A DNA stretch of 64,000 nucleotides from Neocallimastix lanati (nom. inval.) (GCA_016946835.1 JACVTC010000014.1:742501-806500); one strand, 5' to 3'; positions 24,372-36,091 are shown, counted from the stretch's first letter. Numbers and translations: made by a program. The notes: generated by a model from the letters alone, not told the origin.

Positions 24372-24773
24372 TTATAAATAGGAGGTATTCCTATAATTTT
24401 GATTTAATTTATTTTCGAAATTACTAATTTTTAAACAATTACAGATACAACACAAATTTTTTACAGAACACTTTTTAGAAATATACTTTTTACTTTCATC
24501 TTTATTTAAATTATCATTATGATTACAATTTTTTGTTACATTATTACATAAAACATCAATTTTACAAATTTTATTTAATTCATCTAAATTAATATTATTA
24601 CTATCACTAAATTCATAAATTTCATCATCATTATCAAACATAAAACTATCATTTACATCACTATCATAATTAATTATACAAAAATTTTTTAAACCATTAA
24701 GTTCTTCATTTTCACTACAAGTTTTAATACGAGTACGACGACCTCTAATCGTAATTTCTTCATCAGAATTCAT
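24372..24773 (-). CDS. Gypsy protease-RT linker ORF
   Basis: This 133-aa acidic, Asn- and Cys-rich frame (MNSDEEITIRGRR, DVNDSFMFDNDDEIYEF, CCICNC) lies between the protease and RT. The same frame is open upstream to about 24850 (EELSLTKEKINAKRKYSFES). Gypsy elements usually have a poorly conserved linker here. It is out of frame with both neighbours, so this copy either uses frameshifts or carries disabling indels. I recognise no enzyme domain. Confidence 0.6.
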   Translation of the reverse strand: MNSDEEITIRGRRTRIKTCSENEELNGLKNFCIINYDSDVNDSFMFDNDDEIYEFSDSNNINLDELNKICKIDVLCNNVTKNCNHNDNLNKDESKKYISKKCSVKNLCCICNCLKISNFENKLNQNYRNTSYL

Positions 24774-24940
24774 ATCGGAGTCAGATTCAAAGGAATACTT
24801 ACGCTTAGCATTAATTTTTTCCTTTGTTAAGGAAAGTTCTTCATATGGTTCCTTTCCTTTAGAAGAATTTTGTTTAACTTCTTTTTATTTTTATTTTTTC
24901 TATTTCTTTTTCCTACATTACAGTGTCGAGCACAGTATCC

Positions 24941-26323
24941 TTAACTGAAAGAGATTTTCTTTGAATCATGGTAGTTAATAGGGCAATGTTTTTCGATCCA
25001 TGGGAGTCCTAAAATGATATCTACATCAGGGATACGAAGAGAGTGTAATTGAATTATTTCATAATTATTCTTAAAACGAAGAATACATTTCTCGGTGATT
25101 TTCTTCACAGTAGATAAACCATAACCCAAACCAGCAACTTTAAAGGAGTTATCAATATTCATAAGTTTAATGTTGTTCACTCTAGCAAATTCTGGATATA
25201 TACAGTTAATATCAGAGCCGGAATCAATGAGAACCTTTGCTTTAACCTCATCGGATTCATTTGTTTTAATATAAAAATCAAGTATGTTAGTCTTTCCTTT
25301 AAAATTTATATTCTCATTTTCAACAATATCCAAAACTTTGTAGATATTATCATACTTTTCAACTTTCTTAATTCTCCTAACAGAAGAAGAGGTAGATATA
25401 GAAGTGGCAGAAGAAGAGGGATCTTCATTTGGAACTTTATTAATCATTTTGAAGTTTTTTGGTTTTATTCTATTTGGACAATTAAATTGCATGTGTCCAG
25501 CTTCACCACATTTAAAACATAGTCTCTTCTTTCTTCTTTCTTCAATAATTGATTTGTTTTCAATGTAGTTCTTGTTGTGTGATGGGAAATATCTTGTGAC
25601 TTTTTGACCTTTTTTAATGCGATAAAGATCCACATCCATTGGATCGTCTTGATTATAATTTCTACGGTCTTGATGAGTTAAGTAATATTCTTGGATGTCG
25701 TTTCTTTTGGTAAGGCTTTCAATATTCACAGATTCCCTAAATAGCTGCTCTAAGTTGTTGGGATTTGGATTTACGAGAGCTAAACATTCTCTCATCTTGG
25801 GATGGAGTCCTTTAATATACATAAAGATTTTTGCGGACTCATTAAAGTTCGAGTATTGGCTTATCTTCTGGAATGCAGTGATGTATTCCATAACGTGGCC
25901 ATACTTGAACTGACGAATATTGTTAAGTTTCCCATTAGCGACAGCAGCATCAACGTCAGGGTCGCCAAAGTTTCTTCGTAGTTCATTAATGAAGTTCTCA
26001 TAGTTTCTAAGAACTTCGTTATTATTCCTCCGTAAGCAAGAAGCCCAGTTAAGTGCTCTTCCAGTAAAATATGAGATAACGAACATGACCTTCCTTCTAT
26101 CATCGGGGAACCTTCGTGGATTTGCCTCGATAGCTAACTCTATCCTTGTCAAAAATCCATCGAGGTCTTTCGTAGCTCCCGAGAATAAGGGAGGGTCGTT
26201 GATGATCTTCAGTTGAGGAGCTGGATTAAGTTGTTGTTCCATTTGATCCTCAAGATTTAAATTTTGAAATATAAGATCCAATTCTTCCAACTTGATTAAT
26301 TTATTTGTATACTTAGATTTCAA
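24941..26323 (-). CDS. Gypsy Gag-protease
   Basis: 460-aa frame. Residues about 60-210 are the Ty3-type Gag domain (retrotrans_gag, with DLDGFLTRIE, YFTGRALNWAS and FINELRRNFGDPD). A CCHC zinc knuckle CFKCGEAGHMQFNC lies near residue 275. The aspartyl protease is C-terminal, with its active site LIDSGSD at about 366 and the late ILGLPW motif. A Ser-rich stretch separates the two. A stop at 24941 ends the frame before the linker and pol, so expression of pol would need suppression or a frame change. Gag would assemble cytoplasmic particles. Confidence 0.9.
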   Translation of the reverse strand: MKSKYTNKLIKLEELDLIFQNLNLEDQMEQQLNPAPQLKIINDPPLFSGATKDLDGFLTRIELAIEANPRRFPDDRRKVMFVISYFTGRALNWASCLRRNNNEVLRNYENFINELRRNFGDPDVDAAVANGKLNNIRQFKYGHVMEYITAFQKISQYSNFNESAKIFMYIKGLHPKMRECLALVNPNPNNLEQLFRESVNIESLTKRNDIQEYYLTHQDRRNYNQDDPMDVDLYRIKKGQKVTRYFPSHNKNYIENKSIIEERRKKRLCFKCGEAGHMQFNCPNRIKPKNFKMINKVPNEDPSSSATSISTSSSVRRIKKVEKYDNIYKVLDIVENENINFKGKTNILDFYIKTNESDEVKAKVLIDSGSDINCIYPEFARVNNIKLMNIDNSFKVAGLGYGLSTVKKITEKCILRFKNNYEIIQLHSLRIPDVDIILGLPWIEKHCPINYHDSKKISFS

Positions 26324-26624
26324 CTAATATTTTATTTATTTTCTGACCTGCTTATTTATTAAGGTATTTACTTATATAATTTATTTTATTTATTCTAAAT
26401 TATTTTCGTTCTAGTAATTAATTATTATTATATTAATATTATATTATTATTCATAAAGTCGTCAGCACGATATCCAATTGTAATGGTGTGCGACGAGTAA
26501 ACGAAACAAATATAATATAATATAATAATATTAACTAATATTTTATTAAAGAGCCACAGTAGAAATAAAACACCTTGAAGATAAAGCGCAAAAGACAACA
26601 CAGTAACGATAAACACGGTATGGA

Positions 26625-26703
26625 TCAAACACAGTAGAAACCAAACACAGTAGAAACCAAACACAGTAGAAACCAAACACAGTAGAAACCAAACACAGTA
26701 GAA
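26625..26703 (-). repeat. 16-bp tandem repeats in the gypsy leader
   Basis: Five copies of AAACACAGTAGAAACC repeat exactly every 16 bases. They are preceded by degenerate copies down to about 26550 (CACAGTAACGATAAACACGG, CCACAGTAGAAATAAAACACC). They lie about 75 bp inside the 5' LTR, in the untranslated leader before gag. Confidence 0.88.
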
Positions 26704-26779
26704 GAATCCAAACGCAATAGTAGTTTTTTACTTGTTATAACGTGTTTTTTTTGTTTAAATCTTAATGGGTATTAGTTAT

Positions 26780-27405
26780 TGTAATGAATCCGTCAATAAA
26801 AAACAGATTATAACAATAAAAAAAAACACTACAATTTAAACAAATAAAATTAAAGTAATTTCTTTTATTAATAAATTCTTTTATTAATTATAAACTTCTT
26901 TTATGTTATTAACTGTAAAATAGTTAATAACTAATACATCGATTTAATTAAGAAAAATTACATGTATTTATATTTTTTCTTATTACAATATTAATATATG
27001 ATGTTATTTAATAATATATATAAAACTATTTATTTATAAACAAAAGATTTTTTTTTAATTAATAATTTTTATTATTTATTAATTTACTAAAACTAAAATT
27101 AATTTTTTAAACTCTTTATTTTATTTATTATTTTAATACTTATAATAATTTTAATTATATATTTAATTTTGAAAAACTATTTTTATAAATATTAACTATT
27201 TAAGATTATTCCTAAATTAATATTTAACTATTTAAAACTAAACTAAATTACTTAAACTAATTAAAAAATATTTTCAATTTAAAAAAATAATTAAATTTTA
27301 TTTCAATAAATTTTATATTAAAAAAATAATTCATATACATTAAATAAATTAATTGTACGAAAAATTAAGCTATTTAATGTATTAAAGATTTATTAAATCT
27401 TTATA
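26780..27405 (-). repeat. Gypsy 5' LTR
   Basis: 626 bp, nearly identical to the 3' LTR; its outer end is TATAAAG instead of TGTAAAG, a single change. It is followed by the target duplication CTAAT at 27406-27410. Confidence 0.93.
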
Positions 27406-28839
27406 CTAATAAAGAAAAAAACCAAATCATTGTAAATAGAAAATATAAATTTAATTTATGGTATATAACGAATAATACAAAAATATTCAAATGTACTAAA
27501 TATAAAACAGTTAAAAAATGTAAATCTTACATTATTCTAAATGATAATAATAAAGTAATAAAATATGAAAACAAACATACTCATCCAGGAAAAGAATATG
27601 ATGCATCTGTATCAATAGTAAAACATAAAATGAAAAATGAAATTAGAAAAACCTCAATCCCATTTGATATAAATCCAAAACATATATAATGAAATATTTG
27701 AAGAAATTGGATTGATATGCCCTGAATATAATTCAATTAAATCCCAAATATCATGATATATTAAAAAACAACTACCTCCTGATATATCAAAATTTAATGA
27801 AATTCCAGATAAATCTGAATATTATATAAACGAAAGAGATGAAAATTTTATGATATACAAAAATTCTAATATTATAATTTTTCAATCATCATTCCCCATT
27901 CCAAATAGAATTGTCCATAAAATATAACGAACATATGTTTGCTGATGGTACATTTTATATTGGACCAATATTTGGTTATCAAGTGTTTATAACAAGAGTA
28001 TTTGCTCCAGAAATAAAATAGTTTTTTTTATACTACATCACTATCTATATTAAATAATAAAGAACAAGCAACCTATGAATTGTTATTTGAAGAATTAAAA
28101 AAGAATGAAAGTAATTATAATAATAATATTATAGTTATACCAAAAATTTTGCGTTGTGATTTTGAAAAAAGTATATCCAATGCTTCCATTAAAATATTTC
28201 ATAATATTACTATTAAATATTGTGTATGGCATTATAAAAGATCGTTTGAAGTTCAAAAAAATAAATTATGTTATAATGAAGTTGAAAATAATCATAAAAT
28301 TTATTTGTTATATAAAGCTATTACAAATTTTCCTTTTATAAATCCTGAATATATATTTGATATTTATAATTATATTAAAGTTATATGTCAAATATATAAT
28401 TATTTCAATTTTTTAAATTTTTTGGAATATTTTAATAAGACTTATTTATATAAATATGATATTTAATATTGGAATTATTATAACGATATAAACCACTTAA
28501 CAAATAATGCTTCAGAATCTTTTAACAATTACTTAAAAAAATTGTTTTACAAAAAACCTTCTTTATATGAATTGATTTATCATTTAAAAAGAGAAGAATC
28601 TTTATCTTACAATAATTACAAAAGGAAAATTGAAGGAGTTTGGAAAAAAAAAGAATATTAACAAAAGCTGATGAAATCAATGATTTCATTAAAAAATACA
28701 AAAAAAAGGGAATCCGATTAATTGATAAAAAATGTGAAAAAATGATATCATTGATTTATGGTATAAATGTTTAATAAAATTAAATACACTCTAAATATAT
28801 GAATAATAATCAACTAGAATATATATAGCTTAAATTATA

Positions 28840-28965
28840 TTTATATCAATATCAATATATTTTATTAATATCAATATCAAAATATTTTATTAATATCAAT
28901 GTCAAAATATTTCATTAATATCAATATCAAAATATTTTATTAATATCAATATCAATATTTAAATT
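28840..28965. repeat. AATATCAATATC short tandem repeats at the MULE-B 3' end
   Basis: About four 30-bp units (TTAATATCAATATCAAAATA with small changes) follow the transposase relic. The complementary ATTGATATTGATATTAATAA repeat occurs at the same relative place in MULE-A (17280-17350) and MULE-C (56150-56282), so it is a family feature of the 3' flank of the transposase gene. Confidence 0.75.
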
Positions 28966-29381
28966 TTATTAATAATAAATATTTAATATTATAATAAATT
29001 TTATTATTTAATTAATTTAATAATAAAATATATAATTTTATTTATTTTATTTGAATAAAATAAAATGGAAAGGTTTTATTATTAAAATATTTAATAATAA
29101 AATATAATAATAAAATAAAATTATAAAAAAAAATAAAAATAAAATAAAATTCTCAACAGAAAACTTATTTATTCTTTTTTTGTTTTTATTTTATTTTTTT
29201 AATGCTAAAATACATTTATTCTTTTATTTATTCTTTTTTTTGTTTTTATTTTATTTTTTTAATGCTAAAAAACAATAAATAAAAATATACGTTGAAAATA
29301 GTGGCGTATTACATATATTATACACATTGTACAAAATTTTATGATGATTATACATAAATTATGTCGAAATGCTTCACATTC

Positions 29382-29390
29382 ATAAAATTT
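29382..29390. repeat. MULE-B target-site duplication, right copy
   Basis: ATAAAATTT, matching 20195-20203. Confidence 0.88.
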
Positions 29391-30121
29391 ATTTAGATTG
29401 AAATAAATAAATAAATAAATAAATAATTAATTAATTAATTAATTAATAAATTAATTAATAAATAAATAAATAATAAATAAATAAATAAATAATAAATAAA
29501 TAAATAAATAAATAAATAATAAATAAATAAATAATAAATAAATAAATAAATATAAATAAATAAGTAAATAAATAAATAAAAGTTATTATTCTTTTTATTA
29601 TATATTAAAATTGTTAATACATCATCATAAATTTTTTTTTTTTTTTTACTTTTTTTGTAAATTTTTTTTTTTATTTTTTATTTAATTTTTGAATGGGAAT
29701 ATCAACTTTTTTTTTTTTTTTTTTAAAAAAAAGAAAAAAAATTAAAATTTAAATTATATTTTTAATTAATAATAATATATATATATATGTATATAGAATA
29801 ATATAAAATAATATTAATAACCTTTTTAATAAAGATTACATAATTAATAATTTTAAGTAAAGGAAATCAAAAAAAAAAAAAAAAAAAGAATTAAAAAAAA
29901 TAAAAATATAGTTATATTGAATTGTCTTTTAAAATTTATAATATATATATATTTGATATTAATTGTCATAAGACAATCTTTTTGAATTTGTAAATAATAA
30001 ATACATTAATATTATTACTATATAAATATATATATATATATTTTCTCTTCCTCTCTCTTTATATATATAATTTTTATTTTTATTATTATTTATTTAATAT
30101 CATAAAAACAATATACCAAAA
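29391..30121. other. AT-rich upstream region of the large ankyrin gene
   Basis: It starts with a (TAAA/AAAT)n microsatellite at 29403-29582, then poly(T) tracts near 29631-29648 and 29707-29723. The last 120 bases contain a CT-rich patch (TTTTCTCTTCCTCTCTCTTT near 30040-30060), a plausible core-promoter or initiator area. No gene was seen. Confidence 0.55.
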
Positions 30122-33100
30122 ATGATAATTACAAATGTAAGAAATTTAAGAAGAGTATTGACAAAACTTGAACATATCTTAGAACGACCACCTAGTTATA
30201 TAAAAAATTATTTAAGAAAACAAAGAATTGATTTAGCTACTATTAATTTGGATGTTAATCCTATTAATGAAGCATTAAAATTAAATGCTCCACTAGATAA
30301 AATACATGCTTTATTAAAAAATTTTTCTACAATAAATAATAAAAAAACTATTACTGAAGCAGATATAGAATTATTGAAAAAGAAAATTGAATTAAATAAA
30401 AGACTTTTAAATGAAATAAAAGAGGATAATTTAGAAGGTATTCAAAATTTATTAGTAGAGGATGATATAGATTTAAATTTGTTTAAATGTGATGACAATC
30501 CTTTAATATATTCCTTAAAAAATAATAAATCTCAAAAAATTATTGAACTTTTTGTTCAACACTATATTAATTTAAACTTTCAACAATTCAATGGAAATAC
30601 ACCACTCACTGAAACAGTTATCCTTAATAATAAAGGTGCTTTCAATTTATTAATAGATCATGGTGCTGATGTCAATTACATTAATGATGTGGATGAACCT
30701 TCATTTCTTTATCTTATAAAAAATAAATTTATGTCAAAATACTATCTTTTAAGTTTTTTAGAACACCACATGGATGTAAATATTCAAGATAACGAAGGAA
30801 AAACAATTTTAATGTATTTGGTGGAAACTAATGAGTTACAACTTCTCAGTTTACTTTTGTCTTACTTAATATTTAATAATAGTTTTATCATTAATTTAAT
30901 TACTTTTGGAAAACATAAAATTCAAATTGGCAATGAAAAACTGAAAGAACTCATTGCTCAGGAATATTCTAGAATAAATATCGATATTGAAGATGATATG
31001 GGTTATACTTCCTTAATGTATGCAAGTCGAGATGGTAATTTTGAATTGGCCTCTATTCTTCTAACCTATAAAGCAGATGTTAATAAAGAAAATTCAAGTC
31101 GTAATACACCATTACTTTTAGCTTGTGAAAATGACCATACCCATACAGCGGAACTCTTACTTAAAACAAACCAAGTTAGAATGAATCATAAGAATAGAAA
31201 TGGTGATACAGAACTCACATTGGCTAGCCAAAATAATAATTCTGAATTAATCAACCTTTTATTGGAATACCATTCTGATATTAATATTAAGAATGATAAA
31301 AATTATACCCCATTGCATGTAGCAACCTCTAATGACAATCTCTATGTAGTGCGAACTTTATTGGAACATCATGCTGATGTGAACGTTGAGGATTCTGATG
31401 GTAATACACCATTAATCTTGGCATGTCAAAACCAGAATCCATTGATAATGGAATTGCTTTTACAATATCAATCCGATGTTCATCATAAAAATAAATTAGG
31501 ATGTACTGGATTACATTATACCAAGGATAAGGAACTGATTCAAATTTTATTAAATTATAAGGCCAATATTAATGAAAGAAATAGTAAGGGAGATTCACTT
31601 ATCAACATTTTATGCTATCCTAAAAATAAGAGAAATAAAAAGGTAATAGCAACGTTGACCTATATTTTAGATCATGGTGCGGATATTAATAATACCAATA
31701 ATGACAATGAGAATGCTTTAATTATTGCAAGTAAAAATGGAAACTTAGAGGTCATTGATTTACTGTTATCTCGACAAATTGATTTCAATCATGTTAAAAA
31801 TAATGGTGATAGTGCATTGACTATTGCCTGTAAACAACAAAATTTAGATATTGTTAATCGTTTATTAGCTATAGAAGGAATTGATGTAGATCCTGTGAAT
31901 AATGAAGGGGATACCCCATTTTTAATTGCCAGTCAAAATAATTATATAACTATTATTGATGCTCTTTTAAAATTTAAAGATTTAATCAACGTAAATGTTA
32001 AGAATATTAAGGAAGATTTCCCTCTCTATTATGCAGTCTATTTCAATAATGAAGAATTAATTAAACTTTTATTGGAAAAGAAGGCCAATATGTATGAAGA
32101 AAAGGGTTATAGTCGTTTTACTCCCTTCCTTTTAGCCTGTAGTAGTCTTGGTAAAGAGAAAAATATAAAATTATTTATTGATCATGGCATAGATATTAAT
32201 CGTCCAAATTCTATTGGTCTCTACCCATTAATTCAAGCCTGTAAATCCAATAAAATTAATGCGGTGAAAATCCTATTACAACATGGCGCCAATCCTAACT
32301 TAGTATGTGATTATTCTACACCTCTAATTGATGCTTGTATGATGAATAATATAGATATTGTGAAGGAATTACTGAACTATGGGGCAGATGTCAATTTAAA
32401 ATCCAATAATGATATGACCGCTATAATTCATTTAGTGAATTCGGATCAAGTGAAAAACAATTCCATGATACAACTTCTTATTGAATATGGTGCTGATATT
32501 TTCATCAAGGATAACTCTGGTAACGGTCTTCTCTATATTCTTAAAAATTCAAATAAAATTGATAAAGAAGAGGTTTATGAAACCTTGGTAACCGCCATGA
32601 AGAAATTTGATGAATGCTACTATGATAATGATATTTCTTCCTTTATTGAAACCTATGATGACTATACTACAGTGATGGCTACCCTTCATCCTAATGGGGA
32701 TAATATTAAAGAATTTAACAAAACTCAATTGGAACATGCTTTCTTACAAGCTTGTATCTTTAGTAACAGTTATTATGCTGAACTCTTTCTTCAAAAATGT
32801 CCAGAAATTGATGTGAACTTAAGAGAAACCAATGGTGATACCCCACTAATTATAGCTAGTCAACTTGGTAATTCCTATTTAATCGAAGTATTATTAAGAT
32901 ACCATGCTGATCCTACCATTGTGAGTGAATGTCATAATACTGCCTTATTTGTAGCCATATCGTATTACAGTCGACATAACGACTTAGCAATTATTCGTGC
33001 CCTCTTGGAGCATGGCTCGAATCCAAATGAAATTTGTCAATATTCTCATACAGCCTTGATGATGGCTTGTAAAAATGAATTACTGGATGTTGTCGCTCTT

Positions 33101-34912
33101 CTACTTCAGTACCATGTGGATCCTAACGTTCGTAATAGTGAGGGCCACAGTGCCCTCTCTATTGCCTGTATGTATGGTAATCATCAAATTGTAAAACTCC
33201 TTCTCGATACCGAAAATATTAATATTGATAATCAAACCAATCTTGGTGATACCCCATTAATGATTGCTTGTGAAAATGCTTTTGGAAGTGTCGTTAGTCT
33301 TTTACTCCAATATAATGCAAATGTTTATCTGAAGAATCATTATCATCAGACAGCCCTTCATATTGCTTGTAGTAAAGGACTTAATCCAATCATTATTCAA
33401 TTTTTAGAATATAAGAAAAAAATGGACTTTTTAGATGAGGATGATTTATTCCTTTCCCCCTATCAAATGTTAAAATTAAATGGTAATACCATCTTTTTAA
33501 GTATTGTTATGGATTATGAAATTACTTATTTGAAGACGTTAATGTGTTATTATAATAGTGAATCCACTACTGATGATTTTTCAGAAAAATATGCCTATTA
33601 TTTAAGTGAGGAAGAAGATAAAAAAGAAAAGGATAAGGAAAAAGAAAAAGAAAATAATAATGATAATGATAATGAAAATAATAATGATAATGAAAATAAT
33701 AATGGTAATGAAAATAATAATGGTAATGAAAATAATAATAGTAATGAAAATAATAAAAATGATAATGATAATGATAATGATGTTGAAAGCGAAAGTAAAA
33801 ATGAAAATGAAAGTGAAAATGATAATGATAATGAGGAAAGAAAAATAAATTCTTTTGAATCTAAAAAAATAATTGCTAATTTAAATAAAAAATTAAAGAT
33901 GGTTGAACATCAAAAGGATCGTTTAGTACAGTATAAACAAATTGTTATGGGAGAATATCCATATATTATGAATAATAATGTTCATACACTTTCCATGGAT
34001 TGTCTTCATGAATTATTTATTAATGCTACTATTTTCCTTAATACCGAATATATTTATAAATTTTTAGAATTGAAGGATGAAAATAATGGAAATCATCCAA
34101 GAATAAATATTAATTATCAAGATAATGATGGTAATACTGCTCTTCACTATATCTGTAGTCATAAGAGTCAAAAGAAAGATGTGATACTCTATATCGTAAA
34201 ACTCTTCATTCAACATCAAGCGAATATCAATCTTCCAAATTATAAAGGATTTACACCACTGATGTATGCCTGTCAAAATGATAATGAAGATGTCGTTAAA
34301 CTTTTAGTGAATCATCATGCCGACATTAATGCTGTCAATTATAATCAACAAACCGCTATTATGCTTGCCTGTCTGGAACCTTGTCGTGAAACCATCAATC
34401 TTTTAATGGATAAAGGTGCTGATTTAGATATCCAGGATGCTCTTCATCAAGATACAGCCTTAACCCTAGCATGTAAGTACTATCAGAATACCATTATCAT
34501 TAAAGATTTAATTGTTAGAGGTAAGGCGAATATTAATTTAGCTAATGGAGACGGAAATACACCATTAATCTTAACCTGTCAAAATGATATCATTCATATT
34601 CCCAAACTCTTGGTAGATTATGGAGCTGAAGTGAATACCCGTAATAAGGTGGATCAGTCATCAGCACTTCTAGTAACCATGAATAATTGTAACTATTCCA
34701 TGATGAAATATCTTTTGAATCATGGAGCAGATATTAATATCAGAAATGCACGAGGAGAGACGCCCTTAATGATAGCTTGTCGTATTAATAATAAATATAT
34801 GGCAGAATATTTGCTGGAAAGAAAGCCTGATCTTACCCTTCGAGATGTGGATGGTCATACGGCCAAAGAGATAACTGAAATGAATCATTATCCTTCTATT
34901 TTAGGACTTTAA
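30122..34912 (+). CDS. Giant ankyrin-repeat protein (1596 aa)
   Basis: Single exon. After an N-terminal non-repeat segment of about 110 residues (containing LERPPSYIKNYLRKQ) come some 35 ankyrin repeats of about 33 residues, many with the consensus G-x-TPL-x-x-AC...LL-x-x-x-AD-x-N. The repeats are split into two blocks by an acidic, Asn- and Glu-rich insertion at about residues 1160-1245 (DNDNEN/NENNNG units) followed by a Lys-rich, possibly coiled segment with KKLKMVEHQKDRLVQYKQ. The repeats are well diverged from each other, unlike those of the family at 37-51 kb, so this gene is older and stable. No signal peptide, membrane segment or catalytic domain is visible. Ankyrin arrays bind proteins; the partner cannot be told from the sequence. 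Confidence 0.9.
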   Translation: MIITNVRNLRRVLTKLEHILERPPSYIKNYLRKQRIDLATINLDVNPINEALKLNAPLDKIHALLKNFSTINNKKTITEADIELLKKKIELNKRLLNEIKEDNLEGIQNLLVEDDIDLNLFKCDDNPLIYSLKNNKSQKIIELFVQHYINLNFQQFNGNTPLTETVILNNKGAFNLLIDHGADVNYINDVDEPSFLYLIKNKFMSKYYLLSFLEHHMDVNIQDNEGKTILMYLVETNELQLLSLLLSYLIFNNSFIINLITFGKHKIQIGNEKLKELIAQEYSRINIDIEDDMGYTSLMYASRDGNFELASILLTYKADVNKENSSRNTPLLLACENDHTHTAELLLKTNQVRMNHKNRNGDTELTLASQNNNSELINLLLEYHSDINIKNDKNYTPLHVATSNDNLYVVRTLLEHHADVNVEDSDGNTPLILACQNQNPLIMELLLQYQSDVHHKNKLGCTGLHYTKDKELIQILLNYKANINERNSKGDSLINILCYPKNKRNKKVIATLTYILDHGADINNTNNDNENALIIASKNGNLEVIDLLLSRQIDFNHVKNNGDSALTIACKQQNLDIVNRLLAIEGIDVDPVNNEGDTPFLIASQNNYITIIDALLKFKDLINVNVKNIKEDFPLYYAVYFNNEELIKLLLEKKANMYEEKGYSRFTPFLLACSSLGKEKNIKLFIDHGIDINRPNSIGLYPLIQACKSNKINAVKILLQHGANPNLVCDYSTPLIDACMMNNIDIVKELLNYGADVNLKSNNDMTAIIHLVNSDQVKNNSMIQLLIEYGADIFIKDNSGNGLLYILKNSNKIDKEEVYETLVTAMKKFDECYYDNDISSFIETYDDYTTVMATLHPNGDNIKEFNKTQLEHAFLQACIFSNSYYAELFLQKCPEIDVNLRETNGDTPLIIASQLGNSYLIEVLLRYHADPTIVSECHNTALFVAISYYSRHNDLAIIRALLEHGSNPNEICQYSHTALMMACKNELLDVVALLLQYHVDPNVRNSEGHSALSIACMYGNHQIVKLLLDTENINIDNQTNLGDTPLMIACENAFGSVVSLLLQYNANVYLKNHYHQTALHIACSKGLNPIIIQFLEYKKKMDFLDEDDLFLSPYQMLKLNGNTIFLSIVMDYEITYLKTLMCYYNSESTTDDFSEKYAYYLSEEEDKKEKDKEKEKENNNDNDNENNNDNENNNGNENNNGNENNNSNENNKNDNDNDNDVESESKNENESENDNDNEERKINSFESKKIIANLNKKLKMVEHQKDRLVQYKQIVMGEYPYIMNNNVHTLSMDCLHELFINATIFLNTEYIYKFLELKDENNGNHPRININYQDNDGNTALHYICSHKSQKKDVILYIVKLFIQHQANINLPNYKGFTPLMYACQNDNEDVVKLLVNHHADINAVNYNQQTAIMLACLEPCRETINLLMDKGADLDIQDALHQDTALTLACKYYQNTIIIKDLIVRGKANINLANGDGNTPLILTCQNDIIHIPKLLVDYGAEVNTRNKVDQSSALLVTMNNCNYSMMKYLLNHGADINIRNARGETPLMIACRINNKYMAEYLLERKPDLTLRDVDGHTAKEITEMNHYPSILGL

Positions 34913-35475
<563 letters not shown>

Positions 35476-35549
35476 GGGAAAGTTGCATTTTGCAATGTGG
35501 CGTTCATATTGTTTGGAATTTAACATCAAAAAAATTTTTTACTATTTTC

Positions 35550-35584
<35 letters not shown>

Positions 35585-35809
35585 ATTATTATCTGGTTTA
35601 GAAATAAATGAAAAAAGTTTTTATTTTCCTAATTACTTTGTAACAAACAAACAAACAAACAAACAAACAAACAAACAAACAACAACAACAACAAAAAAAA
35701 AAAAAAAAAAAAAGAATAATAAATATTAATATATTTATAATAAATAATTAATATTAAATAATAAAAATAAATAATAAAATATTTAAATATAAATATATTT
35801 TTTTTCTAG

Positions 35810-35885
<76 letters not shown>

Positions 35886-36057
35886 ATAAATTAAAACATT
35901 TATTTAAAAAATTTTTTAACTATAGAATTAAATATATCTATTTAATTAAAATTATTTTATTATAAACGGAAGAAAATATAAATGTTGAAAGAAGTGAAAC
36001 TAATCAAGGAAAGGAAGAAATTATTATTAACAAAAAATATAAATTGAACTTTTTATC

Positions 36058-36091
<34 letters not shown>

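Larger units (their letters stand above)
20748..27405 (-). mobile_element. Ty3/gypsy chromovirus retrotransposon nested in MULE-B
   Basis: Two 626-bp LTRs (20748-21373 and 26780-27405) flank gag, protease, RT-RNase H and integrase-chromodomain on the minus strand. The 5-bp target duplication CTAAT lies at 20743-20747 and 27406-27410. A purine tract, AAAGGGCGAGA on the minus strand, lies next to the 3' LTR as expected for plus-strand priming. The two LTRs differ at only a handful of positions near their ends, so the insertion is fairly young. The pol frame is broken in at least one place (see the ORFs). Base composition is clearly less AT-rich than the surroundings. Confidence 0.95.
20715..28774 (+). 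pseudogene. MULE-B transposase relic, interrupted by gypsy
   Basis: The reading frame starts MDDQLEISETN at 20715 and stops at the gypsy insertion. It resumes at 27411 directly after the second copy of the CTAAT target duplication. The order of motifs follows MULE-A: zinc finger (KCTKYKTVKKCK with a THPG stretch), FADGTF, CDFEKSISNAS, YCVWHYKRS and NNASESFNNYL. The frame is broken by a frameshift near 27687, a stop in QIS-YIK near 27751, frameshifts near 27900 and 28020, and stops near 28464 and 28660. It is therefore dead independently of the retrotransposon. Amino-acid changes from MULE-A are spread along the whole length, so it is a separate, older subfamily. Confidence 0.88.
20204..29381 (+). 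mobile_element. MULE-B: older MULE transposon, split by a gypsy insertion
   Basis: The left end reads GGGAGTATTGCATTTCGAC then ATAATTTATG. The right end on the minus strand reads GAATGTGAAGCATTTCGAC then ATAATTTATG. Both flanks carry the same 9-bp target duplication ATAAAATTT (20195-20203 and 29382-29390), the size typical of MULE insertion. Removing the 6.66-kb retrotransposon leaves an element of about 2.5 kb with a single transposase gene on the plus strand. The tips share GCATTTCG with MULE-A and MULE-C, but the transposase is clearly diverged. Confidence 0.9.

Noticed and set aside
26428-26676. 82-codon minus-strand frame in the gypsy leader
   Set aside because: It consists largely of the 16-bp leader repeats (FGFYCVWFLLC) and lies before gag; more likely untranslated.
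33606-33848. 80-codon Lys/Met/Ile frame in the large ankyrin gene
   Set aside because: Out-of-frame reading of the acidic insertion.
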